64,000 bases of DNA from Rhizobium sp. NFR03 (GTDB taxonomy: Bacteria; Pseudomonadota; Alphaproteobacteria; Rhizobiales; Rhizobiaceae). The stretch covers positions 868,001-932,000 of the forward strand of contig NZ_FOGR01000002.1 of NCBI RefSeq assembly GCF_900111275.1, read 5' to 3'. The notes below the pieces were generated by a model that saw only the letters and a program-made list of their open reading frames with translations, was not told where the DNA came from and did not search any database. Below, piece by piece: positions 7,760 through 16,976 of the stretch; within the stretch, counting starts at the first letter, position 1, and each line of letters opens with the position of its first letter. The translations under genes were made by a program, and so were the position numbers.

Positions 7760-9118
7760 TTACGCACGCGCGACACGTGTGCGGCGCATCAGGGTGACGG
7801 TGGCAAGCCAGAGCACGACGCCGATGGCAAGAAGCACGCCGGCGATGAGATACTGGACGGGCTCGCGGCCGGTCCAGGGGCCGGCAAGGAAGGTGCATGT
7901 CAGCGCCCCTAGCACCGGGAAGACGGTCGGGATGCGAAAATGCTTGTGCTCCACCGTGTCCTTGCGCAGCACCAGCACCGCGATGTTGACGATGGCGAAG
8001 ACGCAGAGCAGCAGCAGCGCCGTCGTGCCGCCGAGTTCAGGAACGCCGCCTGCAAAGATCAGCAGGCCGACGGCCAGCAGCGTGGTGAAACCGATGGCGA
8101 TGTAGGGCGTCTGGCGCCCGTGATGCACGCGGCCGAGAATGGCGGGAATGACATCCTCTCGCGCCATGCCGTAGAGCAGACGGCTCGCCATCATCATGTT
8201 GATCAGCGCGGAGTTGGCGACGGCCAGCATGGTGATGACGCCGAAGATACTGATGGGGAAACCGGGCGCGCCTGCCTGCACGACCTTCAGGAGCGGAGTT
8301 TCGCCTTCGCTCAGTTCGCCGGCCGGCACGAGCGTGATCGCGGCGATGGAGACGAGCACGTAGATCACTCCGGTGATGAGCAGGCCGGTCAGGAGGACCT
8401 TCGGAAAGATCCGGCTCGGGTCCTTGCACTCCTCGGCCATGTTGACCGAATCCTCGAAGCCCACCATGGCGAAGAAGGCAAGCGTGGTGGCCGCGATGAC
8501 CGACCAGAACACGCCGCTGTCACCGGCCGGCGTAAACGTCGTGACGCGCGACACGTCGCCCTGGCCGTGAAAGATCGCCCAGAAGCCGATACCGATGATG
8601 ATGAGAAGGCCCGTCAGCTCGATCATGGTCAGGCCGACATTGAGCTTCACGCTCTCCCCGACGCCGCGAAAGTTGATGGCGGCAACGAGCGCAAGAAACA
8701 GGACCGCGATCAGCACCACCATGGCATTGCCGACGTCGAGCCCGAGCGCTGCCGTGAAATTGGCAGAGAATGCCCGCGCCGCCGTGGAGGCCGAGGTGAT
8801 GCCCGACGACATGACCGCGAAGGCGACGATGAAGGTCAGGAAATGCACGCCGAATGCCTTGTGCGTATAAAGTGCCGCGCCGGCCGCCTTCGGATATTTC
8901 GTGACGAGTTCGAGGTAGCTGAAGGCGGTCAGCAGCGCGACCGCGAAGGCGATGAGGAAGGGAAGCCAGACGATGCCGCCGACCTTCGCCGCAACCTGTC
9001 CCGTCAGCGCATAGATGCCGGTGCCGAGGATGTCGCCGATGATGAAAAGCAGCAGGAGACCCGGCCCCATCACGCGCTTCAGTTCAGCTTGGCTCCCGCT
9101 CTTCTCCTGCATCGTCAT
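7760..9118 (-). CDS. APC superfamily amino acid permease
   Basis: This 452-residue inner-membrane transporter has about 12 hydrophobic segments. The N-terminal consensus GDILGTGIYALTGQVAAKVGG (about 24-44) corresponds to the unwound TM1 of APC transporters. FFAMVGFEDSVNMAEECKDP near 220 corresponds to TM6. The start at 9118 is supported by a GGAGAAGGGG stretch just upstream; the open frame extends a further 101 codons without other support. The substrate is probably a cationic or neutral amino acid but cannot be assigned. It sits between xseB and dxs, which are commonly adjacent in rhizobia, so it may be a later insertion. Confidence 0.88.
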   Translation of the reverse strand: MTMQEKSGSQAELKRVMGPGLLLLFIIGDILGTGIYALTGQVAAKVGGIVWLPFLIAFAVALLTAFSYLELVTKYPKAAGAALYTHKAFGVHFLTFIVAFAVMSSGITSASTAARAFSANFTAALGLDVGNAMVVLIAVLFLALVAAINFRGVGESVKLNVGLTMIELTGLLIIIGIGFWAIFHGQGDVSRVTTFTPAGDSGVFWSVIAATTLAFFAMVGFEDSVNMAEECKDPSRIFPKVLLTGLLITGVIYVLVSIAAITLVPAGELSEGETPLLKVVQAGAPGFPISIFGVITMLAVANSALINMMMASRLLYGMAREDVIPAILGRVHHGRQTPYIAIGFTTLLAVGLLIFAGGVPELGGTTALLLLCVFAIVNIAVLVLRKDTVEHKHFRIPTVFPVLGALTCTFLAGPWTGREPVQYLIAGVLLAIGVVLWLATVTLMRRTRVARA

Positions 9119-9469
9119 GGCAACGCCCCTTCTCCCGTGGATCTTCTTCCGATGGACATAGCTCTGGGGATGTCGAAGGAAAGATGCATCCGGCGTGGAC
9201 GAAGGAGATTCTGGTTCGTCCCTGGGTTGCGCGATGACCGGGAATTCGCCGATCGATTCACTGCGACGCAGATCTGGAAGCCGTACCTTCCGAATGCGGA
9301 ATGGGTCACTGTTTCCGGCAATCGCCTCAGCATGATCGTCGCGCGCAACGCCCGCAAGTTTGCAACCCCGCTCGACCAGCATCTGCGGCCAGCACCGGCA
9401 TCGATGCCGGAGGTGTTGCAAGGATCGTCGCCGGATGGGCCCTCGGACTCGGAAAGCGTCGCGGCCTGA
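9119..9469. other. non-coding stretch upstream of the permease
   Basis: These 351 bases hold no gene I can support. They contain the permease ribosome binding site and a perfect 16-bp palindrome CCGGCATCGATGCCGG at 9395-9410. Flanking CACC/GGTG extends it imperfectly. It could be part of a transcription terminator or an operator. No convincing -35/-10 pair was identified. Confidence 0.4.
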
Positions 9470-9763
9470 TCAGCTGCCGTCGAGCGGCTCGACGCCCTGC
9501 GGCTTGCCCGCGCGGTCGAGACGGATCTTCTCGATGCGGTTTTCCGCCGCGTTCAGCAAGGCCTCGCAATGTTTCTTCAGCGCTTCGCCCCGTTCGTAGA
9601 ATTCGATCGACCGGTCTAGCGCGACGTCGCCGCGCTCCAGCGCCGAAACGATCGACTCCAGTTCCTCCACCGCGCGCTCGAACGACAGAGAAGCCACATC
9701 AGCAGGGGCTGCCGGGTTGGCCGGGCCACCGGCGGGTGGTTGGGTGCGTGTCTCGTTTGCCAT
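9470..9763 (-). CDS. xseB: exodeoxyribonuclease VII small subunit
   Basis: This 97-residue XseB subunit assembles with XseA to degrade single-stranded DNA. The core [20 protein letters not shown] (about 26-45) and the following [18 protein letters not shown] are diagnostic. There is a Pro/Ala-rich N-terminal extension. Two ATGs are in frame, at 9772 and 9763. The first overlaps the stop of the upstream histone-deacetylase-like gene (TGA/ATG), but GAGGGG would directly abut it. The second gives a spacing of 9, so 9763 is preferred. The coupling suggests cotranscription with the upstream gene. Confidence 0.93.
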   Translation of the reverse strand: MANETRTQPPAGGPANPAAPADVASLSFERAVEELESIVSALERGDVALDRSIEFYERGEALKKHCEALLNAAENRIEKIRLDRAGKPQGVEPLDGS

Positions 9764-9768
9764 TGCGG

Positions 9769-10698
9769 TCATCCCCTCATCAGGCGCTGGATATGCAGGC
9801 CCGCCGATTCGGCAAGCCCCACGAGGTCATAGCCGCCTTCGAGCAGGCTGACGATCCGGTTGCCGGCATGCTTTCCCGCAACGTCCAGCAACCGGCCGGT
9901 CGCCCAGTCGAAATCATCGCCGACAAGGTTGATCTGCGCCAGCGGATCGCGATGATGGGCATCGAAGCCTGCGGAGATGATGATGAGGTCCGGCTGGAAC
10001 CGCTCGAGGGCCGGCAGAACACGCGACTTGAACGCCTCGCGAAAATGCTCGCTGCCGGTATCGGGAGAGAGCGGCGCATTGACGATCGTGTTGTGGATGC
10101 CGGTCTCGTCCTTCGCTCCCGTGCCGGGATAAAGCGGCATCTGGTGCGTCGAGCAGAAGAGAACGGAAGCGTCGTCGTAGAAGATATCCTGCGTGCCGTT
10201 GCCGTGGTGCACATCCCAGTCCACGATCGCCACACGCTCGGCGCCGTGGACGCGCTGGGCATGGCGCGCGGCGATGGCGGCATTGTTGAAAAAGCAGAAG
10301 CCCATGGCCTTCGTCTTCTCGGCATGGTGTCCGGGCGGACGGGAGGCCACGAAGACATTGTCGGCTTTGCCGGCAAAAACCGCATCCACCGCCGCCACCG
10401 CGCCGCCGATGCCGGTCAGCGCCGCTTGCAGGCTGGCGGGGCTTGCATGCGTATCCGCCTCGAAACTGTTGATGCCCTCTTCGGGGATCACCGACATCAC
10501 GGCGCGCAGGTGCTCTTCAGGGTGGGCGAGCAGCACCAGATCCTCGTTGCCCTGCGGCGCCTGAACGCGAACGAGATCGGAAAACCGCTCGTGCTCCAGC
10601 GCCAGATTGAGCGCCCGCAGCCGGTCCGGCCGCTCGGGGTGGCCCTCCGGCACCTGATGCTCGAGGAAGATGGGGTTTTCGTAGAGGATGGTTGTCAT
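9769..10698 (-). CDS. histone deacetylase family protein (acetylpolyamine/acetoin-utilisation type)
   Basis: This 309-residue zinc amidohydrolase has the arginase/deacetylase fold. Typical segments are [11 protein letters not shown] near 20, [22 protein letters not shown] (about 130-151, containing the catalytic His pair), [16 protein letters not shown] (about 168-183, Asp and His zinc ligands) and [12 protein letters not shown] near 255 (Asp ligand). In bacteria such enzymes deacetylate polyamines or small acetyl-amides rather than histones. Two start codons are in frame; ATG 10698 matches the usual [14 protein letters not shown] beginning. The stop overlaps xseB. Confidence 0.92.
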   Translation of the reverse strand: MTTILYENPIFLEHQVPEGHPERPDRLRALNLALEHERFSDLVRVQAPQGNEDLVLLAHPEEHLRAVMSVIPEEGINSFEADTHASPASLQAALTGIGGAVAAVDAVFAGKADNVFVASRPPGHHAEKTKAMGFCFFNNAAIAARHAQRVHGAERVAIVDWDVHHGNGTQDIFYDDASVLFCSTHQMPLYPGTGAKDETGIHNTIVNAPLSPDTGSEHFREAFKSRVLPALERFQPDLIIISAGFDAHHRDPLAQINLVGDDFDWATGRLLDVAGKHAGNRIVSLLEGGYDLVGLAESAGLHIQRLMRG

Positions 10699-10779
10699 GC
10701 AAGGCAAGCTAGAGCGGCAAGAGGGCAGGGTCCAGCGCTCCGCCGGCTTTTCCCCCGCCCGTTATCGATCCAGTCCGAC

Positions 10780-11343
10780 TCAGGTCCGCTGCGGCAGCAG
10801 GGGATAGCCCACGAGCACGGCACGCGCCGCAAGCGACGCGATACCGGCCTTGATCAGGTCGCCCGGAAGGAAAGCGGCGTTTGCCGAGAGGGCAGTCACG
10901 AAGCCCATGCCCGTGTTGATGGCAAGCCAGATCGTGCCCAGAAGGTAGACGACGCCGATGCCGCCAATGATCGAGGCGAGGAAGAAACCGGCGATCTGCC
11001 GGGCGCCGCTCTGGGATTCGCGCACGATCCGCTCGGCGACGAGGCCGGTGGCGAAGGTGCCCAGGACCCAGCCGGCGATGTAACCGGCCGTCGGTCCGGC
11101 CAGGACGGCGAGACCGCCGCGGCCGCCCGACAGGACCGGCAGGCCGACGGCCACCATGAGGATGAGGAGGAGATAGGCGAGCGCGCCACGCTTGGCACCG
11201 ATGATGCAGCCGGCCAGCATGACGCCCATGGACTGCGCGGTCATCGGCACCGGCACGAAGGCGAGCGTGATCGGCGGGATGACGCCGAGGACGATGATGA
11301 TGGCGGTAAACAAAGCGGTGAGAACCAGGTCGCGAGTCGACAT
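10780..11343 (-). CDS. bioY: biotin transporter substrate-binding (S) component BioY
   Basis: This 187-residue, six-helix membrane protein binds biotin for the ECF transporter. Typical features are the N-terminal LTALFTAIIIVLGVIPPI, the substrate-site segment FVPVPMTAQSMGVMLAG (about 28-44) and GGRGGLAVLAGPTAGYIAG (about 73-91). It is preceded by GGAGAG at good spacing and follows bioN after 36 bases, so bioM-bioN-bioY form one operon. No BioR-type operator (TTATCTATAA-like) was seen before bioM or bioY. Confidence 0.95.
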   Translation of the reverse strand: MSTRDLVLTALFTAIIIVLGVIPPITLAFVPVPMTAQSMGVMLAGCIIGAKRGALAYLLLILMVAVGLPVLSGGRGGLAVLAGPTAGYIAGWVLGTFATGLVAERIVRESQSGARQIAGFFLASIIGGIGVVYLLGTIWLAINTGMGFVTALSANAAFLPGDLIKAGIASLAARAVLVGYPLLPQRT

Positions 11344-11379
11344 TCGCCTCTCCTTTCACGAGTTGCTGATAGAGCCCGA

Positions 11380-11985
11380 TTAGTGACGTCGCAGCCCGCG
11401 TGCGTCAATGGCCATGGCAATCATGTCGGCATCTTTCAGCGTGAGGATGATGAGCGGCGCGAGCATCTTGAGGGCGCGCACGGGCAGCCCCCGCGCCGCA
11501 TGCGCTTCCCGCAGGCTTTCGTAGCGCGTCGATATTTCCGGTACGAAGCGCAGCACAAGCCCCAGTGCCAGCCCGATATCCGCGGCATTCACAAGCCCGA
11601 GCCGCTCGAACGGCATCATGAGCCGGGTGATCTCCTCCATGAAATCGCCGACCTCCGTCGTGGCCGTGATAGTGGCGGCAAGAAGGATGAGCGTGGCGAA
11701 CCGGAGGAAGACGACAAGCCCGTGAACCGGCGTCTCGAAGAAGGCTGTCGCACCCGCCACAACGGCGATGGAGACGAGCGGCCAGGCAAGGCGCGACACG
11801 GCTTCGGAAAACGACACGCCCACCGTGGCGAAAAGAAGCGCCGAGAGCACCATCGCTCCGCCGAGAACGAGCGGATCGTCTGTCAGGAAAAGCGCGAGGC
11901 TGGCGATGAACAGCCCCGCAAGCTTCATGCGCACCGATAGCCTGTGGAGCGGCGTCGCGCCCTCGACATGCAGGCTCTTCAGCAC
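11380..11985 (-). CDS. bioN: ECF transporter transmembrane (T) component BioN
   Basis: This 201-residue EcfT/CbiQ-like membrane protein couples the BioM ATPase to BioY. Hydrophobic helices fill residues 25-140. The cytoplasmic coupling segments with Ala-Arg-Gly motifs are visible (AAHAARGL near 165; AMAIDARGLRRH at the C-terminus). The start is a GTG that overlaps the last 7 bases of bioM, indicating translational coupling. At 201 residues it is in the short range for the family, as expected for BioN. Confidence 0.93.
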   Translation of the reverse strand: MLKSLHVEGATPLHRLSVRMKLAGLFIASLALFLTDDPLVLGGAMVLSALLFATVGVSFSEAVSRLAWPLVSIAVVAGATAFFETPVHGLVVFLRFATLILLAATITATTEVGDFMEEITRLMMPFERLGLVNAADIGLALGLVLRFVPEISTRYESLREAHAARGLPVRALKMLAPLIILTLKDADMIAMAIDARGLRRH

Positions 11986-12698
11986 AGCGCCACCGCCTCG
12001 TAGGTTCTTATGACATCCCCCGGCGCGCCATCGGCGATCAGGCGCCCTTCGTGAAACAGGAGCACGCGCTCGAAGCTCTCGATCAACGAAAGGTCATGGC
12101 TGACGACGATGGCCGCCTCGTCAAGGCCCGCCAGCGTGTCGATCACCCGCTTCCGGTTCTTGAGGTCCAGCTGGTTGGTCGGCTCGTCGAGAATGAGGAT
12201 GCCGGGCTCGGTCACGAGCACGCTCGCCATGGCAACCAGCTGCGTCTCGCCACCGGACAGCGCATGCACCCGCCGCCGGGCCAGATGATCGATACCGAAG
12301 CGCATGAGAATGGCCTCGACGCGCGCGGCAACCTCCGCTTTGTCAACGCCGCGGCTCTTCAGGCCGAGCGCGATATCGTCGGCGACGATCGGCAGGATCA
12401 GCTGGTTCTGCGGGTTCTGGAAGATGAAGCCGACGGTGCCGAGCACCGCCGGGCCGTCCGCCACCGTGTCCAGCCCGTTCACCGTCACGCGGCCCCCGCT
12501 CGGCTTGACAAGGCCGTTGATGCATCGCGCAAAGGTGGTCTTGCCCGAGCCGTTCAGCCCGATGACGCCGATCCGCCGCTCGGTCAGATCGAGGTCGAGT
12601 GGATGAAGTGCGACGGTTTCGCCATAACGGACGCTGCAATCGGCAAAGCGGATCTCCAATCCCGTCTCCTTGGATGTATCGGCTGATCGTCGGGTCAT
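11979..12698 (-). CDS. bioM: biotin ECF transporter ATPase BioM
   Basis: This 239-residue ABC ATPase has a Walker A GLNGSGKTT (about 47-55), Q-loop FQNPQNQLI (about 96-104), signature LSGGETQLVAMA (about 150-161), Walker B ILILDEPTNQLD (about 172-183) and switch His in VSHDLSLI. The Q-loop NPQNQ form is typical of ECF ATPases. The frame stays open far upstream. The ATG at 12698 was chosen because the ABC domain begins about 15 residues later and the upstream sequence overlaps the divergently transcribed glycosylase gene. The 54-bp divergent gap must hold both promoters. Confidence 0.94.
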   Translation of the reverse strand: MTRRSADTSKETGLEIRFADCSVRYGETVALHPLDLDLTERRIGVIGLNGSGKTTFARCINGLVKPSGGRVTVNGLDTVADGPAVLGTVGFIFQNPQNQLILPIVADDIALGLKSRGVDKAEVAARVEAILMRFGIDHLARRRVHALSGGETQLVAMASVLVTEPGILILDEPTNQLDLKNRKRVIDTLAGLDEAAIVVSHDLSLIESFERVLLFHEGRLIADGAPGDVIRTYEAVALC

Positions 12699-12752
12699 AG
12701 GCGAAGACAGGGGAAAGGCAAAGCGGGAGTTGATTCTTCTCCAGAACAAAGC

Positions 12753-13955
12753 ATGATCAAAAACATGACGATTCTCGTATCCAACCGCGATGCCCGCCGC
12801 ATCTTCCTCAACGTCCAGGGGCTGGCCTCGTCGCCCAACCGGGCGCTGACGAAGGCCGGTCTGCTCGATCTCATCACGAAGATCGGCTTTGTGCAGGTGG
12901 ACAGCATCTCCACGGTGGAGCGTGCCCACCACATGATCCTCCACGCCCGCAACCAGACCTACCGGCGGGAGCATCTGACAGCGCTTCTGGAAAAGGACGG
13001 CGCGCTGTTCGAACACTGGACGCACGACGCCTCGATCATCCCCAGCGCCTTCTTCGTCTACTGGAAGCATCGCTTCGCCCGCGAAAGCGAGACGCTTGTG
13101 GAGCGCTGGCGCAAATGGCGGGAGGCCGGGTTCGAGGATGTGTTCGACGAGACGCTGAAGCAGATCACCGAGACCGGCCGCGTGCTGGCACGCGATTTCA
13201 AGTACGAGGACCGCACCTCCGGCGGCTGGTGGAACTGGCATCCCTCCAAGACCGCGCTCGAATATCTCTGGCGCACCGGCAAGCTCGCCATCGCCGGCCG
13301 CGACAGCTTTCAGAAGATCTATGATCTCACCGAGCGCGTCATCCCCGAGCCGTATCGCACGGAGGAGGTGAGCCGGGAGGCCTTCATTGACTGGTGCTGC
13401 CGCGCCGCGCTGGACCGCCTGGGCTTTGCCACCCACGGCGAACTCGCCGCCTTTTTCGCGCTGATCTCCCCGGAGGACGCACGCCAGTGGGTGCTGTCCC
13501 ATGCGGACGAGTTACGGTCGGTCGTGATCGAGCCCGCCGACGGCAGCCGGCCGCGCGCCGCCCACGCGCTCGCCGGCTTCCCCGAAACGCTTGGCGAACT
13601 GGAGGAACCGCCGGCACGCCTGCGCGTCCTCAGCCCGTTCGATCCGCTCCTGCGGGATCGCGCCCGCACCGAACGCCTGTTCGGCTTCAATTATCGCATC
13701 GAGATCTTCGTGCCCGAGCCGAAGCGCCAATATGGCTACTACGTCTTCCCGCTTCTGGAAGGCGACCGCCTCATCGGCCGCATCGACATGAAGGCCCATC
13801 GCAAGGCGGGCGTGCTGGAGGTCAAGCGCCTCTGGTGGGAAGAAGGCATTCGGACATCGTCGGGCCGGGATGCACGCCTCGAAGCCGAACTCGTCCGCAT
13901 CGCCCGCTTTGCCGGTGTCGAGCAGGTGGTGTGGCTGGAGGGCGCGCGGGGGTAG
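12753..13955 (+). CDS. winged-helix DNA glycosylase, YcaQ/AlkX family
   Basis: This 400-residue HTH_42 (DUF1006) protein is related to E. coli YcaQ, which unhooks DNA interstrand crosslinks. The FVQVDSISTVERAHH segment (about 46-60) contains the QxD motif reported as catalytic in this family. EHWTHDASIIPSAFF (about 87-101) and the C-terminal LLRDRARTERLFGFNYRIEIF are further family landmarks. Start codons at 12753 and 12765 are both possible. The gene diverges from bioM and is followed by an MNT/HEPN pair. Confidence 0.88.
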   Translation: MIKNMTILVSNRDARRIFLNVQGLASSPNRALTKAGLLDLITKIGFVQVDSISTVERAHHMILHARNQTYRREHLTALLEKDGALFEHWTHDASIIPSAFFVYWKHRFARESETLVERWRKWREAGFEDVFDETLKQITETGRVLARDFKYEDRTSGGWWNWHPSKTALEYLWRTGKLAIAGRDSFQKIYDLTERVIPEPYRTEEVSREAFIDWCCRAALDRLGFATHGELAAFFALISPEDARQWVLSHADELRSVVIEPADGSRPRAAHALAGFPETLGELEEPPARLRVLSPFDPLLRDRARTERLFGFNYRIEIFVPEPKRQYGYYVFPLLEGDRLIGRIDMKAHRKAGVLEVKRLWWEEGIRTSSGRDARLEAELVRIARFAGVEQVVWLEGARG

Positions 13956-14033
13956 AGAGGCGTTTTATTTCAGCCGTGCCTGTTGTACGATGCGCAGGCG
14001 CACGTATGATGGGGTCCAAGCTAAGGATCGAAG

Positions 14034-14324
14034 ATGAAGCCGTCCGCCGCCGTTGAGCAACACCGCGAAGCCATTCACGCACTCGTGCGCCGTTTTCGGC
14101 TGTCAAACCCTCGACTTGTCGGCGCTGCCGCCGGACAGGCGGACTTCGAAAGCGATGAAATCGAGTTTCTGGTCGATGATCGTCCGGGCACGACGCTTCT
14201 GGATCTTGGCGGGCTTCAGATCGAGCTTGAGGATCTTTTTGGCGTGGAAGTGCATGTGCTGACGCCGGGAGGACTGCCGGAAAAGCAGCGCGCAAAGGTT
14301 CTGAACGAAGCTCTACCTGTATGA
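14034..14324 (+). CDS. MNT-type nucleotidyltransferase-fold antitoxin, divergent active site
   Basis: This 96-residue protein has the minimal nucleotidyltransferase fold found as the antitoxin of HEPN/MNT (HepT/MntA) modules. Aligning its core GAAAGQADFESDEIEFLVD (about 30-48) to the canonical GS(x)nSDxDLLVD shows three changes. The GS serine is Ala, the DxD pair is ExE, and the Arg usually found four residues after GS is absent. Adenylyltransferase activity is therefore doubtful. A good ribosome binding site (AAGGA) lies 7 bases before the ATG. The stop overlaps the HEPN gene start (ATGA), the usual coupling in these modules. Confidence 0.75.
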   Translation: MKPSAAVEQHREAIHALVRRFRLSNPRLVGAAAGQADFESDEIEFLVDDRPGTTLLDLGGLQIELEDLFGVEVHVLTPGGLPEKQRAKVLNEALPV

Positions 14325-14692
14325 AGGTTGCAAGTCTGGTTGAGCATCTCCTGCTAATGCAGGAAATGGCTCACGACGCCGAGGAGTTTTGTGAAAGTCT
14401 CGATTGCGCACAATTTCTGGCGGACAGGAAAACACAGCAGGCCTGCATTCTCAATCTGCTTATCATGGGAGAGTGTTCGTCCAGGATACTGAAAGAACAG
14501 CCCGCCTTCGCCGACTTTTCCCCTTATATTCCCCATCGCAACATGAAGGGAATGAGAAACCATATCGCGCATGGTTTCTCCACATTGAATCTTGAGACGA
14601 TCTGGGCAACGCTCGATCAGTTTCTACCGAATGTGATCGCAGTGCTCCCCGCAGCGATCGAGGCAGCTGTCAGATACGAAAACGATCTCTGA
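14321..14692 (+). CDS. HEPN domain (DUF86/HepT-like) putative RNase toxin
   Basis: This 123-residue all-helical protein is of the DUF86 family. The motif GMRNHIAHGFSTLNLETIW (about 77-95) contains the RX4H RNase signature intact (Arg79, His84). The canonical continuation HXY, whose Tyr is AMPylated by the partner MNT protein in studied systems, reads HGF here. The acceptor Tyr is thus replaced by Phe, matching the loss of catalytic residues in the upstream MNT partner. It overlaps that partner by 4 bases. The module lies between the glycosylase gene and ribB. Confidence 0.85.
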   Translation: MKVASLVEHLLLMQEMAHDAEEFCESLDCAQFLADRKTQQACILNLLIMGECSSRILKEQPAFADFSPYIPHRNMKGMRNHIAHGFSTLNLETIWATLDQFLPNVIAVLPAAIEAAVRYENDL

Positions 14693-14709
14693 AGCTGTCC
14701 CTGTATGGA

Positions 14710-15810
14710 CTACAAAATCACCGTCTCCGAAATCTCGATCCCGAACCCTTCCAGCCCGACATAATGACGCTCGCGCGTGGAGAGGAGCTTGATCGAGGAG
14801 ATGCCGAGGTCTTTCAGGATCTGGGCGCCGAGGCCGATTTCGAGCCATTCGCTGTCGCGGGCCTGGGCTTCGCTGTGGCCTTCGCGGTCCTGCATGGCCT
14901 TGCGCGCCGTCTGCGAGGCGCCAACGCCGACAGAGCCTTCTCTGAGATAGACGACGACGCCGCGGCCGTAGTCGGAGATGCGCTGAAGGATGCGATCGAG
15001 CTGGTTGTCCTTGCCGAAGACGTCGGCGCCGACGTTTTCCAGATGCAGCCGCACGGGGATATCGACGCCATCGCGGATATCGCCGAAGACGACGGCGAGG
15101 TGCTGCATCGGGTCCCAGGGCAGCGAGAAGGCGTGACCCTTGGCCATGCCGAACGGCGTCTCGATGTCGAAAACATCGCCACGGTCGATCAGCGTCTCCT
15201 TGCGCTGGCGATAGGCGATGAGGTCGGCAACGGAGAGCTGCTTGAGGCCGTGCGCTTGCGCAAAGGCCGCGACTTCGGGACCGCGCATGACCGTGCCGTT
15301 GTCGTTGACGAGTTCGGAAATCACGCCGATCAGGGGCAGGCTGGCGAGCTTGCAGAGATCGACGGCTGCTTCCGTATGGCCGGAGCGCATGAGCACGCCC
15401 CCTTCGCGTGATACCAGGGGGAAGATATGGCCCGGCCGGACGAAATCCGCAGCCCCGGCATTGGGATTGGCGAGGTTACGAACGGTCAGCGTCCGGTCGT
15501 CGGCCGAGATGCCGGTCGTCGTGCCATGCTTGAAATCGACGCTGACGGTGAAGGCCGTGGTGTGGGCGCTGTCATTGTCGGCCACCATGGCGTTGAGGTT
15601 CAACCGTTTGGCCTCTTCCTTGGGCATCGGCGCGCACACGATGCCGGAGGTGTGGCGCACGATGAAGGCCATCTTCTCCGCCGTGCAGTGAACGGCGGCG
15701 ACGATCAGGTCGCCCTCGTTCTCGCGGCCGTCATCATCGGTGACGACGACGATTTCGCCGGCCTCGAAGGCCCGGATGGCATCGACGACGCGCTTCTGGT
15801 CGAAGGACAT
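14710..15810 (-). CDS. ribB: 3,4-dihydroxy-2-butanone-4-phosphate synthase with degenerate GTP cyclohydrolase II-like domain
   Basis: This 366-residue two-domain protein of riboflavin synthesis has an N-terminal DHBP synthase domain (about 1-205) with the metal-binding DDDGRENEGDLI (about 25-36) and FVRPGHIFPL-HTEAAVDL motifs. The C-terminal domain has the RibA fold, but the zinc-binding Cys triad of real GTP cyclohydrolase II is missing: the region reads DIPVRLHLENVGADVFG with no Cys. Only DHBP synthase activity is expected, as described for the RibBX type in alphaproteobacteria. The ATG at 15810 fits the family start. aroC lies 68 bases upstream on the same strand; no FMN riboswitch fits in that gap. 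Confidence 0.95.
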   Translation of the reverse strand: MSFDQKRVVDAIRAFEAGEIVVVTDDDGRENEGDLIVAAVHCTAEKMAFIVRHTSGIVCAPMPKEEAKRLNLNAMVADNDSAHTTAFTVSVDFKHGTTTGISADDRTLTVRNLANPNAGAADFVRPGHIFPLVSREGGVLMRSGHTEAAVDLCKLASLPLIGVISELVNDNGTVMRGPEVAAFAQAHGLKQLSVADLIAYRQRKETLIDRGDVFDIETPFGMAKGHAFSLPWDPMQHLAVVFGDIRDGVDIPVRLHLENVGADVFGKDNQLDRILQRISDYGRGVVVYLREGSVGVGASQTARKAMQDREGHSEAQARDSEWLEIGLGAQILKDLGISSIKLLSTRERHYVGLEGFGIEISETVIL

Positions 15811-15878
15811 GGATGGGATCCTCTCGTTTCGCAAGGCCGCTCGGGCCGCATGGTCTTGTCGGCCGGTCGGCCCTTTTA

Positions 15879-16976
15879 TCAATCGAGGCGGCCCGTCTGG
15901 CCACGGTCGCGCAGGTAGTGGTCGGCGATCGCGCAGGCGACCATGGCCTCGCCGATCGGCACGGCGCGGATTCCGACGCAGGGGTCATGGCGGCCCTTGG
16001 TGCGGACATCCACCTCCTGACCGTCGGCGTCGATGGAGCGGCGCTCGGTCAGGATGGACGAGGTCGGCTTGATCGCGAAACGGGCGACGACGGGCTGCCC
16101 GGTCGCTATGCCGCCGAGAATGCCGCCGGCGTTATTGGAAAGGAACACAGGCTTGCCATCGGGGCCGATCCGCATTTCGTCAGCATTTTCCTCGCCGGTG
16201 ATTCCGGCAGCCTCGAAACCATTGCCGATCTCCACGCCCTTGACCGCATTGATCGACATCAGGTTCGAGGCGATGTCCTGGTCGAGCTTGGCATAGATCG
16301 GCGCGCCAATGCCGGCCGGCACGCCTTCCGCCACCACTTCGATGATGGCGCCGACCGACGAGCCTGCCTTGCGAATGCCGTCGAGATACGCTTCCCATAC
16401 GGGAACGATGGCCGGGTCCGGTGCGAAGAACGGATTGTTGCCGACCTCCGACCAGTCCCAGTTCGCCCGGTCGATTCTGTGCTGGCCGATCTGCACGAGT
16501 GCCGCGCGCACGGTCAGGCCCGGCACCACGCGCCGCGCCAGTCCGCCGGCCGCCACTCTCGCTGCCGTCTCGCGGGCAGAAGAACGCCCGCCGCCGCGAT
16601 AGTCGCGAATGCCGTATTTCAGGTCGTAGGTGAAGTCGGCATGGCCCGGCCGGTAGCGCCGGGCGATCTCGCCGTAATCCTTGGAGCGCTGGTCGGTGTT
16701 CTCGATCAGCATGGAGATGGGGGTGCCCGTCGTGATCAGCGTCTCGCCGTCCGCATCCGGCATCACCCCGGAGAGCACCCGCACCAGATCGTCCTCGCGC
16801 CGCTGGGTGACGAAGCGCGACTGGCCGGGCTTGCGCTTGTCCATCCACGCCTGAAGCTCGGTCAAGGTGAAGCGAATGCCGGGAGGGCAGCCATCCACGA
16901 CGCAACCGAGCGCCGTGCCGTGGCTTTCGCCCCATGTGGTGACACGGAAAAGATGACCGAACGTATTATGCGACAT
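15879..16976 (-). CDS. aroC: chorismate synthase
   Basis: This 365-residue FMN-dependent enzyme converts EPSP to chorismate. Family signatures are [18 protein letters not shown] near the N-terminus, [29 protein letters not shown] (about 108-136, only partly quoted in alignments) and the C-terminal [18 protein letters not shown] (about 331-348). It is followed 68 bases later by ribB on the same strand. The promoter must lie in the 131 bases between its start and the stop of the GGDEF/EAL gene. Confidence 0.96.
   Translation of the reverse strand: MSHNTFGHLFRVTTWGESHGTALGCVVDGCPPGIRFTLTELQAWMDKRKPGQSRFVTQRREDDLVRVLSGVMPDADGETLITTGTPISMLIENTDQRSKDYGEIARRYRPGHADFTYDLKYGIRDYRGGGRSSARETAARVAAGGLARRVVPGLTVRAALVQIGQHRIDRANWDWSEVGNNPFFAPDPAIVPVWEAYLDGIRKAGSSVGAIIEVVAEGVPAGIGAPIYAKLDQDIASNLMSINAVKGVEIGNGFEAAGITGEENADEMRIGPDGKPVFLSNNAGGILGGIATGQPVVARFAIKPTSSILTERRSIDADGQEVDVRTKGRHDPCVGIRAVPIGEAMVACAIADHYLRDRGQTGRLD

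Noticed and set aside
12699-12752. BioR operator controlling bioMNY
   Set aside because: No TTATCTATAA-like site in the bioM/glycosylase gap or before bioY.
15811-15878. FMN riboswitch before ribB
   Set aside because: The gap to aroC is only 68 bases and lacks the conserved riboswitch segments.
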